Below the pieces are notes generated by a model that was not told where the DNA came from, made no database searches, and was given only the letters and a program-made list of their open reading frames with translations. A DNA stretch of 64,000 bases from Neckera pumila (Eukaryota; Streptophyta; Bryopsida; Hypnales; Neckeraceae): positions 19,203,660-19,267,659 of the forward strand of contig OZ018414.1 in NCBI GenBank assembly GCA_963969595.1, written 5' to 3'. How positions within the stretch are numbered: the first letter of the stretch is position 1; each line of letters starts with the position of its first letter. A program made the translations under genes and the position numbers. Below are positions 23,746-35,444 of the stretch, piece after piece.

Positions 23746-24113
23746 CAACAGATTTCACTAGTTTAGGAAACCTTAAAATATGATAGATTTAAAAAAAATT
23801 TGGATTTTAAATATTTTTTATTTCTATAGATTGTAGAAATCTACAAATAATAGAAATCAACACTCTGTTGAAATCTACAAATCATAGAAATCTTAAAATT
23901 AAATCAAAAAAGTTCATTGAATAAGACTACAACAACTTACAAGTTATATATGTCCAACCTAATGGTAGTCTTTACTTAATGATATGGGACAATGGATACA
24001 AGACAAATGGGAATGAACTTTGGAAGCAATTAGAAAACAACTAGAAAACAACTAGAAAATGACTAAGAAACAACTAGTGTACAATTTAAAAGCAACTAAG
24101 AAACGACAAGCTT

Positions 24114-24275
24114 CACTATTAGAAAATTCAGTGTTTTTGTTGATTTAGTCGCATTCATTTTGTTCACTTTTCCATTGATTTCTATCCAAATCATCAAATC
24201 ACTCTCTAAATCAACAAAAATGTGAATCAAATCTATGCAACCAAATCAATAGAAAAGCTGAACTTTCTAGTAGTG
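24114..24275. mobile_element. CACTA-type MITE, 162 bp, nested in a larger CACTA-like element
   Basis: The termini are CACTATTAGAAAATTCAG and the inverse of CACTACTAGAAAGTTCAG, and the similarity continues through TTGATTT and GTCGCAT/GTTGCAT for about 40 bases. The flanking sequence on both sides is a direct repeat (AAGAAACAACTAG(T/C)GTACAA), so the MITE sits between two units of a tandem array of AACTAGAAAACAA-like motifs. Confidence 0.75.
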
Positions 24276-24779
24276 TAGGAAATGATTAAGAAACAACTAG
24301 CGTACAACTAGAAAGCAACTCAAAAGTGCTTTGAAAACAACTATGGTCATTTTACAATTGCAATCTTTTTCTAGTCGTTTTCTAGTCGTTTTTTGCAATT
24401 ATAGATTGACTTCTTTGCAACTAAAACAATGTATCAATGTTGTAAAACAACAACATAAAACAATGAAGTTAGATTTGGTGCTAATAGAGAGGATTATAGT
24501 CGCAAGATAGTTGTATAGGACACTCGTTGCATAGTAGCCGGTTATACCGGACATGTTTTTCTTCTAGTGTCAAGAGTAAATAGCAAGAAATGGTCAAAAT
24601 ACACAATAAGGATGATCCACTGATTAAGCATCTTCTTCTTTAGAAAAATCAATACTGTGAACACTATAATGAAAGAATTTGTAATATTGTTATTCACTGA
24701 AAATATACTCAAACAACTTCCAAAAAAAATATTGAATGAAAAAACGTTTTCCATCCTACAGTTTCAGCTGAAGTCATCC

Positions 24780-25421
24780 ATCGGACACTTCGTGTCTGCA
24801 ACGTCATAACAACGAGTCTTTTAGATGGAACTCTTTCTTGATGGTCACGATTGTCAATTGATCAAAAGAGGCGAAAGCAATTTTGGAATTTTCGTTGCAA
24901 ATGTTTTTGAAGGTCGTAGATCGTAGAATTGTTGCGGTGCCAAAAGCATTGGAGGCAAGTAGAAGCTTTTGAGGACCTTAAACCCCGTTTCCTGTCTCTG
25001 AAAGTCTTGGCGGATATTTAGTGTTTTCGGTGTGGCGAGGCAGACATTCAAGAGTAAGTTCTCGTATGTACCCATCTGCAAGTGGTAGTTTCTTTCTCGA
25101 AATTTTGATCTATCACTGCCATTCACTTGTTTCACCCGGTAATGAACTCTGGACAAGAGAGAAGCCTCAATTGGGTCTCGAGAGTTGGTTTTACTAGGTT
25201 TGAGTAGGACATAAGGGGATTGTTTTCTTGTACATTTGATTTATTTTTTGACCAACTGCAGTGTTCTTCACTGATTCTAGTGATAAATAAATTGGCCTCA
25301 TCTGAGTTACAAGTATAATCAACCAAATTGGTCACTTTCAAACTTGGTCCTTAGAAGTTAAGCCCTAATATTCTCAATTCTGATAATACTTGCTCACTTC
25401 ATGTTGTGTGGATGATTGCAG
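24780..25421 (+). promoter_or_regulatory. Putative promoter/5'UTR region of the membrane-protein gene
   Basis: The composition turns less AT-rich from about 24,780. A GTAAGT donor follows AAGA at 25051, and a good acceptor (GATGATTGCAG) lies at 25411-25421, 22 bases before the ATG of the next gene. This suggests a leader exon of about 200 bases and a leader intron of about 370 bases. No TATA box was assigned. Confidence 0.4.
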
Positions 25422-25443
25422 CTGAAGGAAACATCACCGTGCC

Positions 25444-27443
25444 ATGGTTGGATTCGAAGGGAATGCCCCACATCAAGATGGTGGCACTATGGATGAAATC
25501 AGGGCAATCTTGTTTCTGTTGCTGATGTTTCTTACTGCAATGTGTGAGTTTCTCCTCGTCTCTTATTATACCTTTGCATTAAGGTAGAGGATACTATGTG
25601 CGTCATTTTAACATATTTACGAGTGATTTTTGAGAGACGTATAGGGCAGTCGAGAGGGGTTTTGGGATACAAGAACCAGACTCTTTTGAGATCAAAGTCT
25701 TACCTCTATGTATGAATTTCGATTGCAATCCTTCAAAGTGGGATTTTGGAAACCACTATTGAAGAGACCATGGCATCACGTCCCCTAACAACTTTACTGT
25801 CCTCTACCTTGTTTCTTTTTTCTGTGAGCAACGATACTGGTATCAAAAAGATTTTTTGTAATTGACAGTGCTTGCTGTAAATGTTTGAGCAGCTCCCCTA
25901 CTACTGCTACCCCTGTTTTTGACAGATGCGCAAGGCCGGAGGTGGGTTCGGCGCAGGACTTGCCTCTACATCTTCGGAATCGGAGTTTTGGGCGTCCTTT
26001 TGGCTCTCGTAACAATCAATTGGCATGTGGTGGCTCCTTATGCCGAGAGATCTTTTGCTGGCTTGCACTCTCTCTTTAACGGTTCGTCCACATTGAAACC
26101 TTCTTCACTTTATGTAGCTGTGTATGGGTTCGCAATTGTTGCTTTAGGGTTGAAGTATCTTTGCAGTTGTAGCATTTTATCCTTAAAGGATCCAACTGGG
26201 CCCAACAGGGTGCCATTTCTTTATATCTCTGTCCTCTTAGCGGTACTATTTATGACGCTATGAAAGTATTGAGAGTCATATTTAGCCTGTTTGGAGGCCT
26301 TACAGTCCAACAAAGGGTTCAAGTTTTGCCTGTCAATAATGTGGTTATGAGATTCACTACCTTCGAAAATGCATCAATATATCCATGAGGCTCTGTGTAG
26401 TCTTTACGCATCTTTTTGGTGAAATAAAATCTACTTGAGGAGGTTGTTCTCATGCTGCAGACTATTATGTAATATAAATTGTCGGCAGTGGTCACGCAGC
26501 TGCCTGGAGACATGGTGGACTGGTTCGAATCGGGCGAGGGGTTATATTTCTTCCTCAAGGCTCTAATTACATTTGCTATTATAGCATTATTCTGCGCTTG
26601 GGTTCTGCCCTTCTTGCAGAAAGGGTTGGTCTCTTTGAAATCTGAAATCAAAGGAAGCGAAGCCAGTTTGGAGCCTCGAAGTGTGAATGTAACCTCCCAA
26701 CCTGTTTACTTTCTATTCTCATGGTAGGGTTGCAAAAGCTGCTTAACATCAACGCTTAGGGACCAATCATGGTTTAAAAAACACCAGTTTGATTGAGCCT
26801 ATTGTGGAAACATAATCAAAATTTTATATCACCAGAATCAGTGAAGAACATAGTATGTGTTGCTCCAAAAGTAAACAAAATTGAACAATCGAAAGTCTTT
26901 ATATGACCTATTCAACATTGCTAGAAACGTATGAGGCTTAATTGGTCCATAGGGTTTAACAACTAGAATCGCAACTTGGACTCTCGTTCTGAATATCCAA
27001 TTACTCCTCTTCGATACAGAATCATCAAAGATGAGGTCTGTGACTTGAGTGGTCCCAAAGTGAATGAGGTTTTCAATGGGGTAGTACTTTCACACAGTTT
27101 CTGTATCGATTTACTGCGATTTCCAGTTATCATGCCCATTTTGATTTGGAAGTCTGAAATAATGATGTTTATGTCAGAGAGAAGAAATAGCAGCAGCACG
27201 GGAAAGACAGCAACAAGCGTTGCAAGAAAAAGCGCGTCAAAAGGATGAATTGACTCGACAGCGATGGTTGGCACACGCCACTGAACAAGAGCAGAGACTT
27301 CAAAGTAATGTTATCCTACTCAATATTCTATCTGCATCTTACAACAATGCTAGGTTCAAGCAGAGTATAGGATAACTCGTGGTCCTTTTGAGGTGAACAA
27401 ACTTGAAGAGCTGGAGAGAATCATTTCAAAAGTGTGCCAATAA
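25444..27443 (+). CDS. Predicted multi-pass membrane protein with C-terminal coiled coil (about 218 aa, five coding exons)
   Basis: The exon chain 25444-25543, 25926-26081, 26489-26682, 27178-27304, 27364-27443 keeps frame through every GT-AG junction and ends in TAA. Hydrophobic segments lie at about residues 20-34 (AILFLLLMFLTAM), 45-66 (IFGIGVLGVLLALVTINW) and 103-125 (FFLKALITFAIIALFCAWVL). Residues from about 135 on are charged and helical (REEIAAARERQQQALQEKAR, then QKDELTRQRW), a likely coiled coil in the cytosol or organelle matrix, ending LEELERIISKVCQ. The membrane-then-charged-helix layout recalls ER proteins such as selenoprotein S, but I see no signature and assign no family. The last acceptor (AAGCAG at 27363) is the least certain; one using 27353 would meet a stop at once. 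Intron 5 is only 59 bases. Confidence 0.6.
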
Positions 27444-28400
27444 AGATATAATTAATATCCCAGGATATTTACTACATGATCTAGTATTGCACTTGACACG
27501 TAACGATCTAATATTGCTCTTGACAAGAGATTACTGTGAAATGGACAAAGGTTTGTTAATGACTGGGGTGCTGTGGTGCAGGTTGGGGGCAAGGTGTTGG
27601 GCGGTATGCAAGGTAATATGCAGGTGAAGGGACTGATGATCATGTACTGGAAATTGTAGACCTTGAAAAAGCAGTATACTATCTCTTTCTTTCTTGGAGC
27701 TTGCTTAGCATGACCTGTTGAACAAAGTTGCTACATCAAGGATTACCCGTGAACGTTTGTTTCCGTCTACTTTGCATTGGATGCTCCTCTTGGAGTTGTG
27801 ATGTAGCTCTATGACAGCTCTCCCTAATGTAGGAGGTCCATAAAGTGCCCATCTAAGAGCTGAAACCTGATTTTGGAGAGATGAAACTTGTTGAAATATT
27901 TTTCAGTAAGATTTCATCGTTGCAGCATGAATTCTCGGGTTTCTATTGAATTTTCATGAGCGAATTTGGTATTTGTGAAAATGTACCAGAAAAATAAATT
28001 GTGACTTTCTCGTTTCAGAATTGATCTGATAGTTTGATGCATGTCCTACTATATTATTGAACTTTGTATGAGTGTAAAAGAGCACCAATACTTTGTACAA
28101 CGGTTGTGGTTTCCATCAACCACTGACATGGGTCAATGGTCAATACACTACAATTGTAGTCAATGCCTTCCAACGTAACATTTCTTCAAACTAATCTCTT
28201 GATGATCGATGAACAACACATATAACAACTTTGTATTCCTCGTAGATAAATCTATATATCCAAACCACACATACAAGCAAGGATGTGCTCCATCACATGC
28301 TATACAATCCCAGAGCACGTACAACAATCTTTTTGATATATATCTTCTAAATTTTTTATTAAATGTCTATCAATTCAAATACAAACATGATTTGATTCTA
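27444..28400. other. 3' flank and spacer, no further gene
   Basis: It probably holds the 3'UTR of the upstream gene. Short frames show no domain. No clear AATAAA just after the stop was assigned. Confidence 0.4.
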
Positions 28401-28401
28401 A

Positions 28402-31000
28402 TTAAGTTGATTTGGTGGCATGTTTGATGGGGAAGGAGGGATTCATGTTGATACCGCACTTTCCACGAGCATCACTAGACCCCATTCGTGCCATGCGGAT
28501 GTATCCCGCCTCTCCCCACCATGAGCCCCACGAATTCTTCACAATCCAATAGGGCGAGCCATCTTCCTCGGTACCATAACCCACAACCAAGATTGCATGG
28601 TCAAGATTGGTGCCACATGAGCCGGTAAACACGCCCTGTTATCCAAGTGAAAAAAGCAACAATCAAAGAATAAGCAATAGATCTAATAATAAATGACAAA
28701 TTGTCAAAGATTACAAAAAAGCAATATCTACATTGACAATTCCAACTTATGTCAATGTGCAATGTTCTAGCTAGGGCACTATGCCAATTACCATTGATAT
28801 CCATGACATATTTGTTGAAATTGTAGTTTTCCATTTGCCGGTTTTAGATGTGCAAGTAGTTTGGCAAATGAAAAGGTTTAAGATTTGATTTATGACAATT
28901 TTATAAAACTCGACCAAAAGACTAGAAAAAGATTGTCAATTCAAAAAATATACGCTTTGGTTTGTCAAAACTCAAGAAGATTAGAAGCTATTATTCCTCT
29001 CATTCCAATCTCTTCAATCATAGTGTGCGCTCAAGAATGATGTAAATGCAAGTTGCTACTAATGTAGGCAAAAATAGATTTTAGTAAGCAAACAAATAAA
29101 CAAAAAGTTCCATAGCAAGAGTTGGAATTCATAAGATTTGAATCAAAAGAGCATACCCCTTGATAATTCTGAAAATCGTGGCCGGAAGCCTCAATAGCAA
29201 CACTAACTGGATTCATTGAGATGGCCTTGAGAAGAGAGTTCTCTGAATGCATGGGCACCGATTGGTAGCCATTGATGGACACAATAGTCGAGTTTTGCTT
29301 CTGAAAAAAGATAGGAATGTCACAAGTCAAATATAAAGTAAATGTAGTTTTGTTGTGCCTTTCTATAAGTAAGAATATAGTATCTAAACATCTATCTTTT
29401 TTGGTGAATTTGCATGACTATTGTGATAACTTATAACATTTTATAACCCCCAAAAATTCTTAAACAATAATTTCACCATGTTGTCAAATATCCTTGCCCA
29501 AGTTTAATTCCAATGTTAATAAAAGATTCCTCCAAATTGAAATAGAATCAAGAGAATAACAATTGATGTATTCCAATGGAATTGGTACCAATCCTACAAT
29601 AGTCAATTGAATTGGACTATGAAACAAGCCTTTTTATAAATTTCATAAATTTCATAAATTTGGGGATAGTATTCTAGGGAAAAAAAAACTATAGTTCTAA
29701 GTAGCTTACCTTAGCCGCACACTGGAAATTAGTATGCGTCTTGTAGGGGTAATCCTTCTCTGTTGCAAATGCCCCCATTCTCATAAATGTATTGGAATGC
29801 GTTTAGCATAGAACCGCCATTGCAACCTAGATTGGGTGGGGAGTTGCAATCTAAAAGCTCTTGCCCAGATAGAGTAATCATTTGTCCTGTTGCAATTTGG
29901 TTCATTGCCTCCACTGCACCCGTTGTGGAAAATGTCCAACAACTTCCTACACAATTAAATGCCACCAACCCCACAACGTTATTAATAGACCCAAACTAGC
30001 ATAATGTGCAAATGAATCCATAACCAAGGCTTCAAGATCTTTGATAGTCTCCACATTTGTAAAAAGCAACATGTGATGTTCAAAAACAAGTGCAATATTA
30101 AATGTACATACTTCTTCATTAATGCACACAAACAATTACCAAAGCTTTTCAATTGACAAAAGAGTTGGAGATCCATCTACTCAAAAATTTAGTTATTTGC
30201 CATATTATCTAGAAAAGCAATGGGATGTAATACTAAAGGTAGGGTGGACACTAACTATGACAAATACTTTGTGTGCTTTCAACAAAGTCAATTCAAATAT
30301 TTAGTAAAAGAGTGCCAAAAAGAGAATGACTTTGGCAAAAGGCAACCATTTTTGCAATTGTATATGAGGATGAAATGACCATAGCTAAATTAAAAAGCCA
30401 AATAAAAAAACAACATTGAGAGATTAGGCTTTAAAAGCAAAATTGCAAGATCTAAAGTAATTGTAATGAAACTATGGACACTGAGAGTGACAAACCACAT
30501 TGGCCTTGGTCTTTAATCTCCGAGATGGCGCCAGTCTTTCTCCAATCCACATTGGGCTCTGCCATGACATTGTTGTAGATGAAGTTTTCTTCGCTATAAA
30601 CCGTGTGTGATTTGCTAGCCCGAAATCCCCCAAAATATTGTGCCAGAAACTCCTGGTGTGTGAGATCGCTAAACTTGTTGAGACCCATCCAATAACTCTT
30701 CCGCTACTTGTTGTGGCTACGGATGTATTGCACATTCTCCCGGAAGATTCTAAACCGGAGTTGCTTCTCCCTCCAAGAGTGATACATGCGCCCATGCTTC
30801 TCAATCCATCGGTTGAAGAGCTCCATAACTATATTGTCGTCATTACGCAATTCGGAATTGCGATAATGTTGCTGGGATTCGTAATTCGAGACACTTGCAA
30901 TGGCTTTGGTGCCAAGCGCTTGCTGCATAGTGAATGCGAAGAGGATGAAAAGCACTAGTGCAACGGCGCCGGGCATCGTGACTCTTGGTATGCACCCCAT
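28402..31000 (-). pseudogene. Papain-family (C1A) cysteine protease, broken by a TAG and a 1-base frameshift
   Basis: Exons on the minus strand: 31000-30496, 29946-29710, 29300-29157, 28635-28402, all with GT-AG junctions. Exon 1 gives a signal peptide (MGCIPRVTMPGAVALVLFIL...), a propeptide with a complete ERFNIN pattern (E, R, F, N, I, N at the right spacing), a TAG stop (codon 99, 30706-30704), then the GxNxFxD motif as GLNKFSD and DWRKTGAISEIKDQGQC. Exon 2 has the catalytic Cys in GSCWTFS and GCNGG, then one extra T in ATTTGCAACAG shifts the frame. Removing one base restores EKDYPYKTHTNFQC and makes the exon end in the phase exon 3 needs. Exon 4 carries the catalytic His ([11 protein letters not shown]) and Asn ([16 protein letters not shown]). 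The size without lesions, about 372 residues, is normal for plant C1A enzymes of vacuole or secretory route. All catalytic residues remain, so inactivation is recent, or the lesions are assembly errors. Confidence 0.85.
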
Positions 31001-31079
31001 CTTGACTGGAAACTTGCAACTCTGAAGATAGATGAGAAAAATGAAAGGTGAACAACCAATCAATTGCAAGAGCGATTCA

Positions 31080-32200
31080 AGACAGAATAATTATAGCTAT
31101 TGTTTTTAATCAAGCTAATTTGGCATCAAACATTTTTATGAAGAAAAAAATACATCTCCAAGTAAATATCAATTGACAAGAAAGCTTGTGCAACAGAAAA
31201 AAAAAAAAAGGAAGTATCTCACTAGTAGAAAGCAAGCGCAATGAAGAAATGGAACAATCAAGTTCTATTGTACTTAAAGCTAAACAAATATAATATGCAA
31301 TAAACTAATAGACACCAGTTGTCTCAATCAAAGTATAAGCAAATGCAACGACAAAAATATATCAAACATTTGAAAACAAAAATTGAGAAGAATGAAAAGT
31401 GTGCAAACAATCAATTGCAAAGAGGAGTTCAAAAAGAAACAATGGCTATTGTGGTTAAAGCAAGTTCATTCAACATCAAACAATTTTATGAAGAAAAAAA
31501 GTACAATCCTTGCATTACAGTTGAAGCAAGCTTATGCAACAAATAAAAAGAAGAAGAATGTATCTCAATAGGGGCAAGCAAGTGTAATAAAGAAAAAGAA
31601 AAATGAATGAAATGTCTATCTAAATTGGAACAAACTTTTGCAACAAACAAACAAATATTTACAATCTCAATAAAAGTAAGCAAATGAAATGAAGAAAAAG
31701 AACACTAAGTAACTATTTGCATATCAGGATTCAAAGTGAGCTAATGCAAGGAGCAAAAAGAACATCAATAATGTCAATTAAAGCAAGCTAATGCAAAGAA
31801 CAAGAAGAACATCAACAACATCAATTAAAGCAAGCTATTGCATAGAAAACAAAAAGCAAAAAGAACACCAAGTATATCAATAGAAGCAAGCTGATTCTAT
31901 GTATATAAAGAAATAGTACTTGTCTCAGCTAAGCAAGCTGTAATGCAACTGTAAGCACTATAAACAAAAAGCCAAGTATTTCAATAAAAGTAAGCTAATG
32001 AAACAAACAAACAAAATAGAAAGTATACCAATTGAAGAATTTAGTAGAACAATCAAGTAGAGTACACAAGTGTTGCAATTGAAGCAAGATACTACAACAA
32101 ACCAAAAAGATACAAACTCTCTCCATCAAAGCAAACTATTGCAAACCAATAGAAAAATACCAAGTACTACAAAATCTATGGGCAACGAAGCTAAAAACAA
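31080..32200. repeat. Degenerate tandem array, unit about 55-60 bp, upstream of the protease
   Basis: A phrase like TCAAT(T/A)AAAGCAAGCTAATGCAA followed by (A)CAAACAAAAAG and AAGTAT recurs about 15 times with heavy drift. It lies directly 5' of the protease gene, where the promoter should be. The small open frames within it (for example 31319-31546) are by-products of a Lys/Gln/Asn-rich repeat. Confidence 0.6.
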
Positions 32201-33312
32201 AAAATCAACTTAAAGTGAAGAAGATAAAGGAATGTACCGGTACGGAGGAGGAACTCATAGCTATCAAAGAATGTAAAAGAAAAGTGAAGAGACTAAAGGA
32301 TCTTACTCACACTTATACCGAAGATGAAGAGGCCTAAAACTTATTGAGATGATAAAACTTTTAAGACCTCAATTAGGATGAAGGGGCGGCGGCTACATTA
32401 GGGTTTCAAAGGGGATTCTTAAATCTCCTTTCAAACCCTATTTAACCTCATTTCCCTAGTAGATAAAATATCAAAAATTATTTTATTTTGTTTTATTTTC
32501 TATTTGATGCGGCGTCTAAATTAATGTTTCAAAGAAGATCTTAAGTTTACTTTAAAATCCTTCTAAACCTCATTTTTACTTTACCGACTTAAAGAAATGA
32601 AATGAAGTAGGGTTTGAAAGGGATTTAATTTACTCTTGAGCCCCCCAAAAAACTTTTTCTTCCTTCCACATAAAACCTCTTGGCCCCCTCTATTCACTAC
32701 TTATCATTTTCTTTCCCTCCTTCCTTTCCTTTTGTGCATAATTTAACCCTTTGTGGCTTTAAAAGGTGGCGGCGGTGATCCCCCTCAAAGCAAGAAATCC
32801 AAAACATCTTTTTTTTGGGGGGGGGAGCTCTGGCCTATCCAATGGCTATCCTAACTGCCCTCGCGCGCTCAGAACAAGGAAGCATCAAAAAGCATCCTTT
32901 CCCCCGTCGGGCAAATGGCCAACGCCCCCAAAGATTCACACGACAAAGATTCTATACATATGAGGATATTGTCTAGAATTTTCAAATTTTTTTTTATTCT
33001 TGGTTTTCAATTTGAATTTGGATTTAAATATTGGGTTTGGATTTGGGTTTAGGGTTTAAAAATTATAATATCCAAATTCAAATTGAACCTAAATCCCATA
33101 TAAATCCCATATATATTTTTCATTTAATTTTTAAAATTGAATTGAATTGATTTCTTCTTTGAGGTTAAAGATTTTTTTATTTTATTTTTTTTAACTTTGA
33201 TATATTATATGAATTTATATTTTATATTTTATTTTATTGTCATTTTTTGTTGTTAATATTCTTATCTTTGGTAGTTGTCGTTGGCTTTTTTTTATTGTCT
33301 TCTTTCTTAAAA
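32201..33312. other. Spacer with a diverged internal duplication and homopolymer runs
   Basis: A block at about 32378-32455 (CGGCGGCTACATTAGGGTTTC ... TTTCAAACCCTATTTAACCTCA) is echoed at about 32510-32575 (GCGGCGTCTAAATTAATGTTTC ... TTCTAAACCTCATTT). A T-then-G run lies at 32809-32826. No gene is supported. Confidence 0.4.
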
Positions 33313-35440
33313 CCCCTAAAGGTCCAAGGCCTTTTTCCTGCCAAAAATCACTCAAAATGTATTTTATAGCAAAGAATAAAAAAATTTGAAAATTATTTTG
33401 TGGCACATCTAATTGTTAGATCTTATACCTGACTACTGTAAAAATGTGTTGGAAAAATTTCAAAATTTTTGACCCCATAGATTACAAGATATATGAGTTT
33501 AAAGTGAAAAAAACAAATTTTTTAGCACATTGCGGGACTCGATTATTTGACTTTGAACCTTCTTAACTTTTAATTTTTTGCGCTATGGAGTTCTGAGCTT
33601 TAAATCTTTGTGGTGGAGAATTGACTTGAGAATCTTAGATAAAAAAATCATAAAAACTTAATTTTTATTTTTAAAAAAATTGTTAAGTAGAAGTAGGTAT
33701 GAGATAGACGGAAAGTCTAAATTATTAAAATCTCTAAAATAGAATTAAAATGCACAAATTCCAATGGTGAGAATGTTCTAGCAAGAAAACCAAACCATGT
33801 GGAACATACTTTTTTGGATTATTGTAAAAGTTGCATTCAAAAATGAATCCTATAAGTTATTTTTTCAGAAAGATGCCATAATTGCTTGAAAGATAAGATT
33901 GTCCATAACTTTCTTATACCAAATCCGCATGGAATGAATCATAGCTTTCCATATAGACAAAAATATAATCTATGAGAAAAAAAAAATTTAATTCTTGAAT
34001 TTTTTTGCTGCCCCCTCCCCCCCCCCCCCCTTGTGAGCTTATTTGGCCATAATTTTTGTTCCTAGAAACCAATTGAAAAAAGTTTAATCCCACAAAGCTA
34101 ATCAATCTTTCTATGTTCAAAAGAAGTTTAAGAAAATCAAAACAAAAATTCAGCCGATAGGTACCAGGGCTTTTTTTTTTTCATTTTTTAACCCCTAAAG
34201 GACCAACATGCATTTTTTTGGCAACATAGAAATTTTGGGCAGGTACGTGTGACTATATATTTGCATATTTTGGGCTGAAATTTTTATAGAAGATGGGGAC
34301 AAGGAATATCTTTCATATGCACCAAATTTCTTGACATTTGGAAATATGAGTCAAAAGTTATGGCCTAATATGTTACTTTTTTTTGTAACCGGGCAGTCCG
34401 GGCAGATAAAAAAAAATCACTTTTTTCAAAAATAAAGATTTGAAACTGGTTTATTAGATTTATATATATGTGGAAAGCTTTGAATCATTCCATTTGGATC
34501 AATGAGTCAAATGTTACAAGGATTTTTAGTTTGCCGAGCAGTTATGGATTGTCTACTCTAAAATAAACTTTGAAGTCGTTTATTTCACTCAATTTTTAAT
34601 ATTTTTCATACAAAATAAAATTTCAAGATGTAAATTGTTTACTACAACATTGCAACCATTCGGATTGGCATTTTTCAACTTTATAATTAACTTCTTAACA
34701 ATTTAGTGTTTTGAACCATTCTCTACTTCTTTCTACCTACTGTTTTTTTCCTATATGTTGTACAAATCCAAATAATCGGAAAATTTTCAAGCATGTAGCC
34801 AACTTGCTTTGAAGAATGCATCCAAAGAAGCACAACCATTTTAGAATTTTTTCATAATAATCTGACCTTGTGAAGTGCAGCTGCCCGGATTTTTGCAAGG
34901 CCAAAAAAAGGACTTTTGCCACTTCAAACGCTAATATCTTCCAATGTACACGATGGAAATTTCTGAAATTTTTTCCACACATTTCCAAACCAGAGTACTA
35001 CAAGATCCTATGGTAACATGTGTCCGAAAATGTTATTATTCAAAAATTTGGTACTTGTGCTAGAAATGGCAGTTTTGGAGCATTTTTGATGAGAACATAG
35101 TCAAGGAACATTAGGGGTTAAAAAGTGCCATAGTGGCGATATAAAATTTTGTAGTGGTGCTTCAAAATTCAACATTCATCCATATCTAATAGAAAATATC
35201 ACATTAGCACATATCATATGTCTATAATTTGGTTTTCATCCACAATCTGGCAATTTCATCCATTTGTTTTTACTTTGAATTTTTTTGGGCAATTTTGTCT
35301 ATGTTTTTTGCCATTTTTTAACCATTTTTTAGCCAAATTATTTTTTTTGGTGCAATCTGGCACCAAATAGCCAAAAAAAATTGCCCTAGTAGATACCCAA
35401 AAATCCGTTTGTCTCGTGAAGGACAATAGTCCTTTAGGTA
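33313..35440 (+). mobile_element. TIR family A copy, interrupted by a family B element
   Basis: The left end CCCCTAAAGGTCCAAGG starts at 33313, and the body matches 8120-9000 in order until GATAGGTACCAGGGC (about 34170). A family B element then occupies 34192-35117. A family-A-type right end, TTTGTCTCGTGAAGGACAAT then AGTCCTTTAGGTA-TTAA, occurs at 35408-35444, with GTAGATACCCAAAAATCCG before it. This is consistent with a nested insertion, although about 270 bases between 35122 and 35390 remain unexplained. A poly(C) run of about a dozen bases sits at 34018-34030. Confidence 0.6.
34188..35121 (-). mobile_element. TIR family B copy 2, 926 bp, TTAA on both sides
   Basis: TTAA-CCCCTAAAGGACC (34188 on) and CATTAGGGG-TTAA (ending 35121) are inverted termini. 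The sequence near the right end (AAATTTGGTACTTGTGCTAG, AAATGGCAGTTTTGGAGCA, GAACATAGTCAAGGAAC) is the inverse of 9866-9945, so this copy is in reverse orientation to 9860-10803. There is no coding frame. Confidence 0.75.
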
Positions 35441-35444
35441 TTAA

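Larger units (their letters stand above)
23315..24569. mobile_element. CACTA-like non-autonomous transposon, about 1255 bp
   Basis: The left end CACTAGAAGGAATGAAAGG (23315) and right end CTTCTAGTG (24561-24569) are inverted. Subterminal blocks also correspond: CACTATGCAACTAG at the left and, inverted, CTACTATGCAACGAG at the right. Many copies of GCAACTAG/AGTTGC-type motifs lie inside, as expected for subterminal repeats of CACTA (En/Spm) elements. A 3-bp target duplication is not evident (ATG versus TCA), so the end call could be slightly wrong. It carries no transposase. Confidence 0.55.

Noticed and set aside
25794..26015. Minus-strand frame opposite exon 2 of the membrane-protein gene
   Set aside because: It is the antisense of a supported exon and has no independent support.
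26082..26263. Continuation of the 25926 exon frame beyond 26081
   Set aside because: The frame drifts into intron-like sequence; splicing at 26081/26489 keeps phase and gives a better hydrophobic segment.
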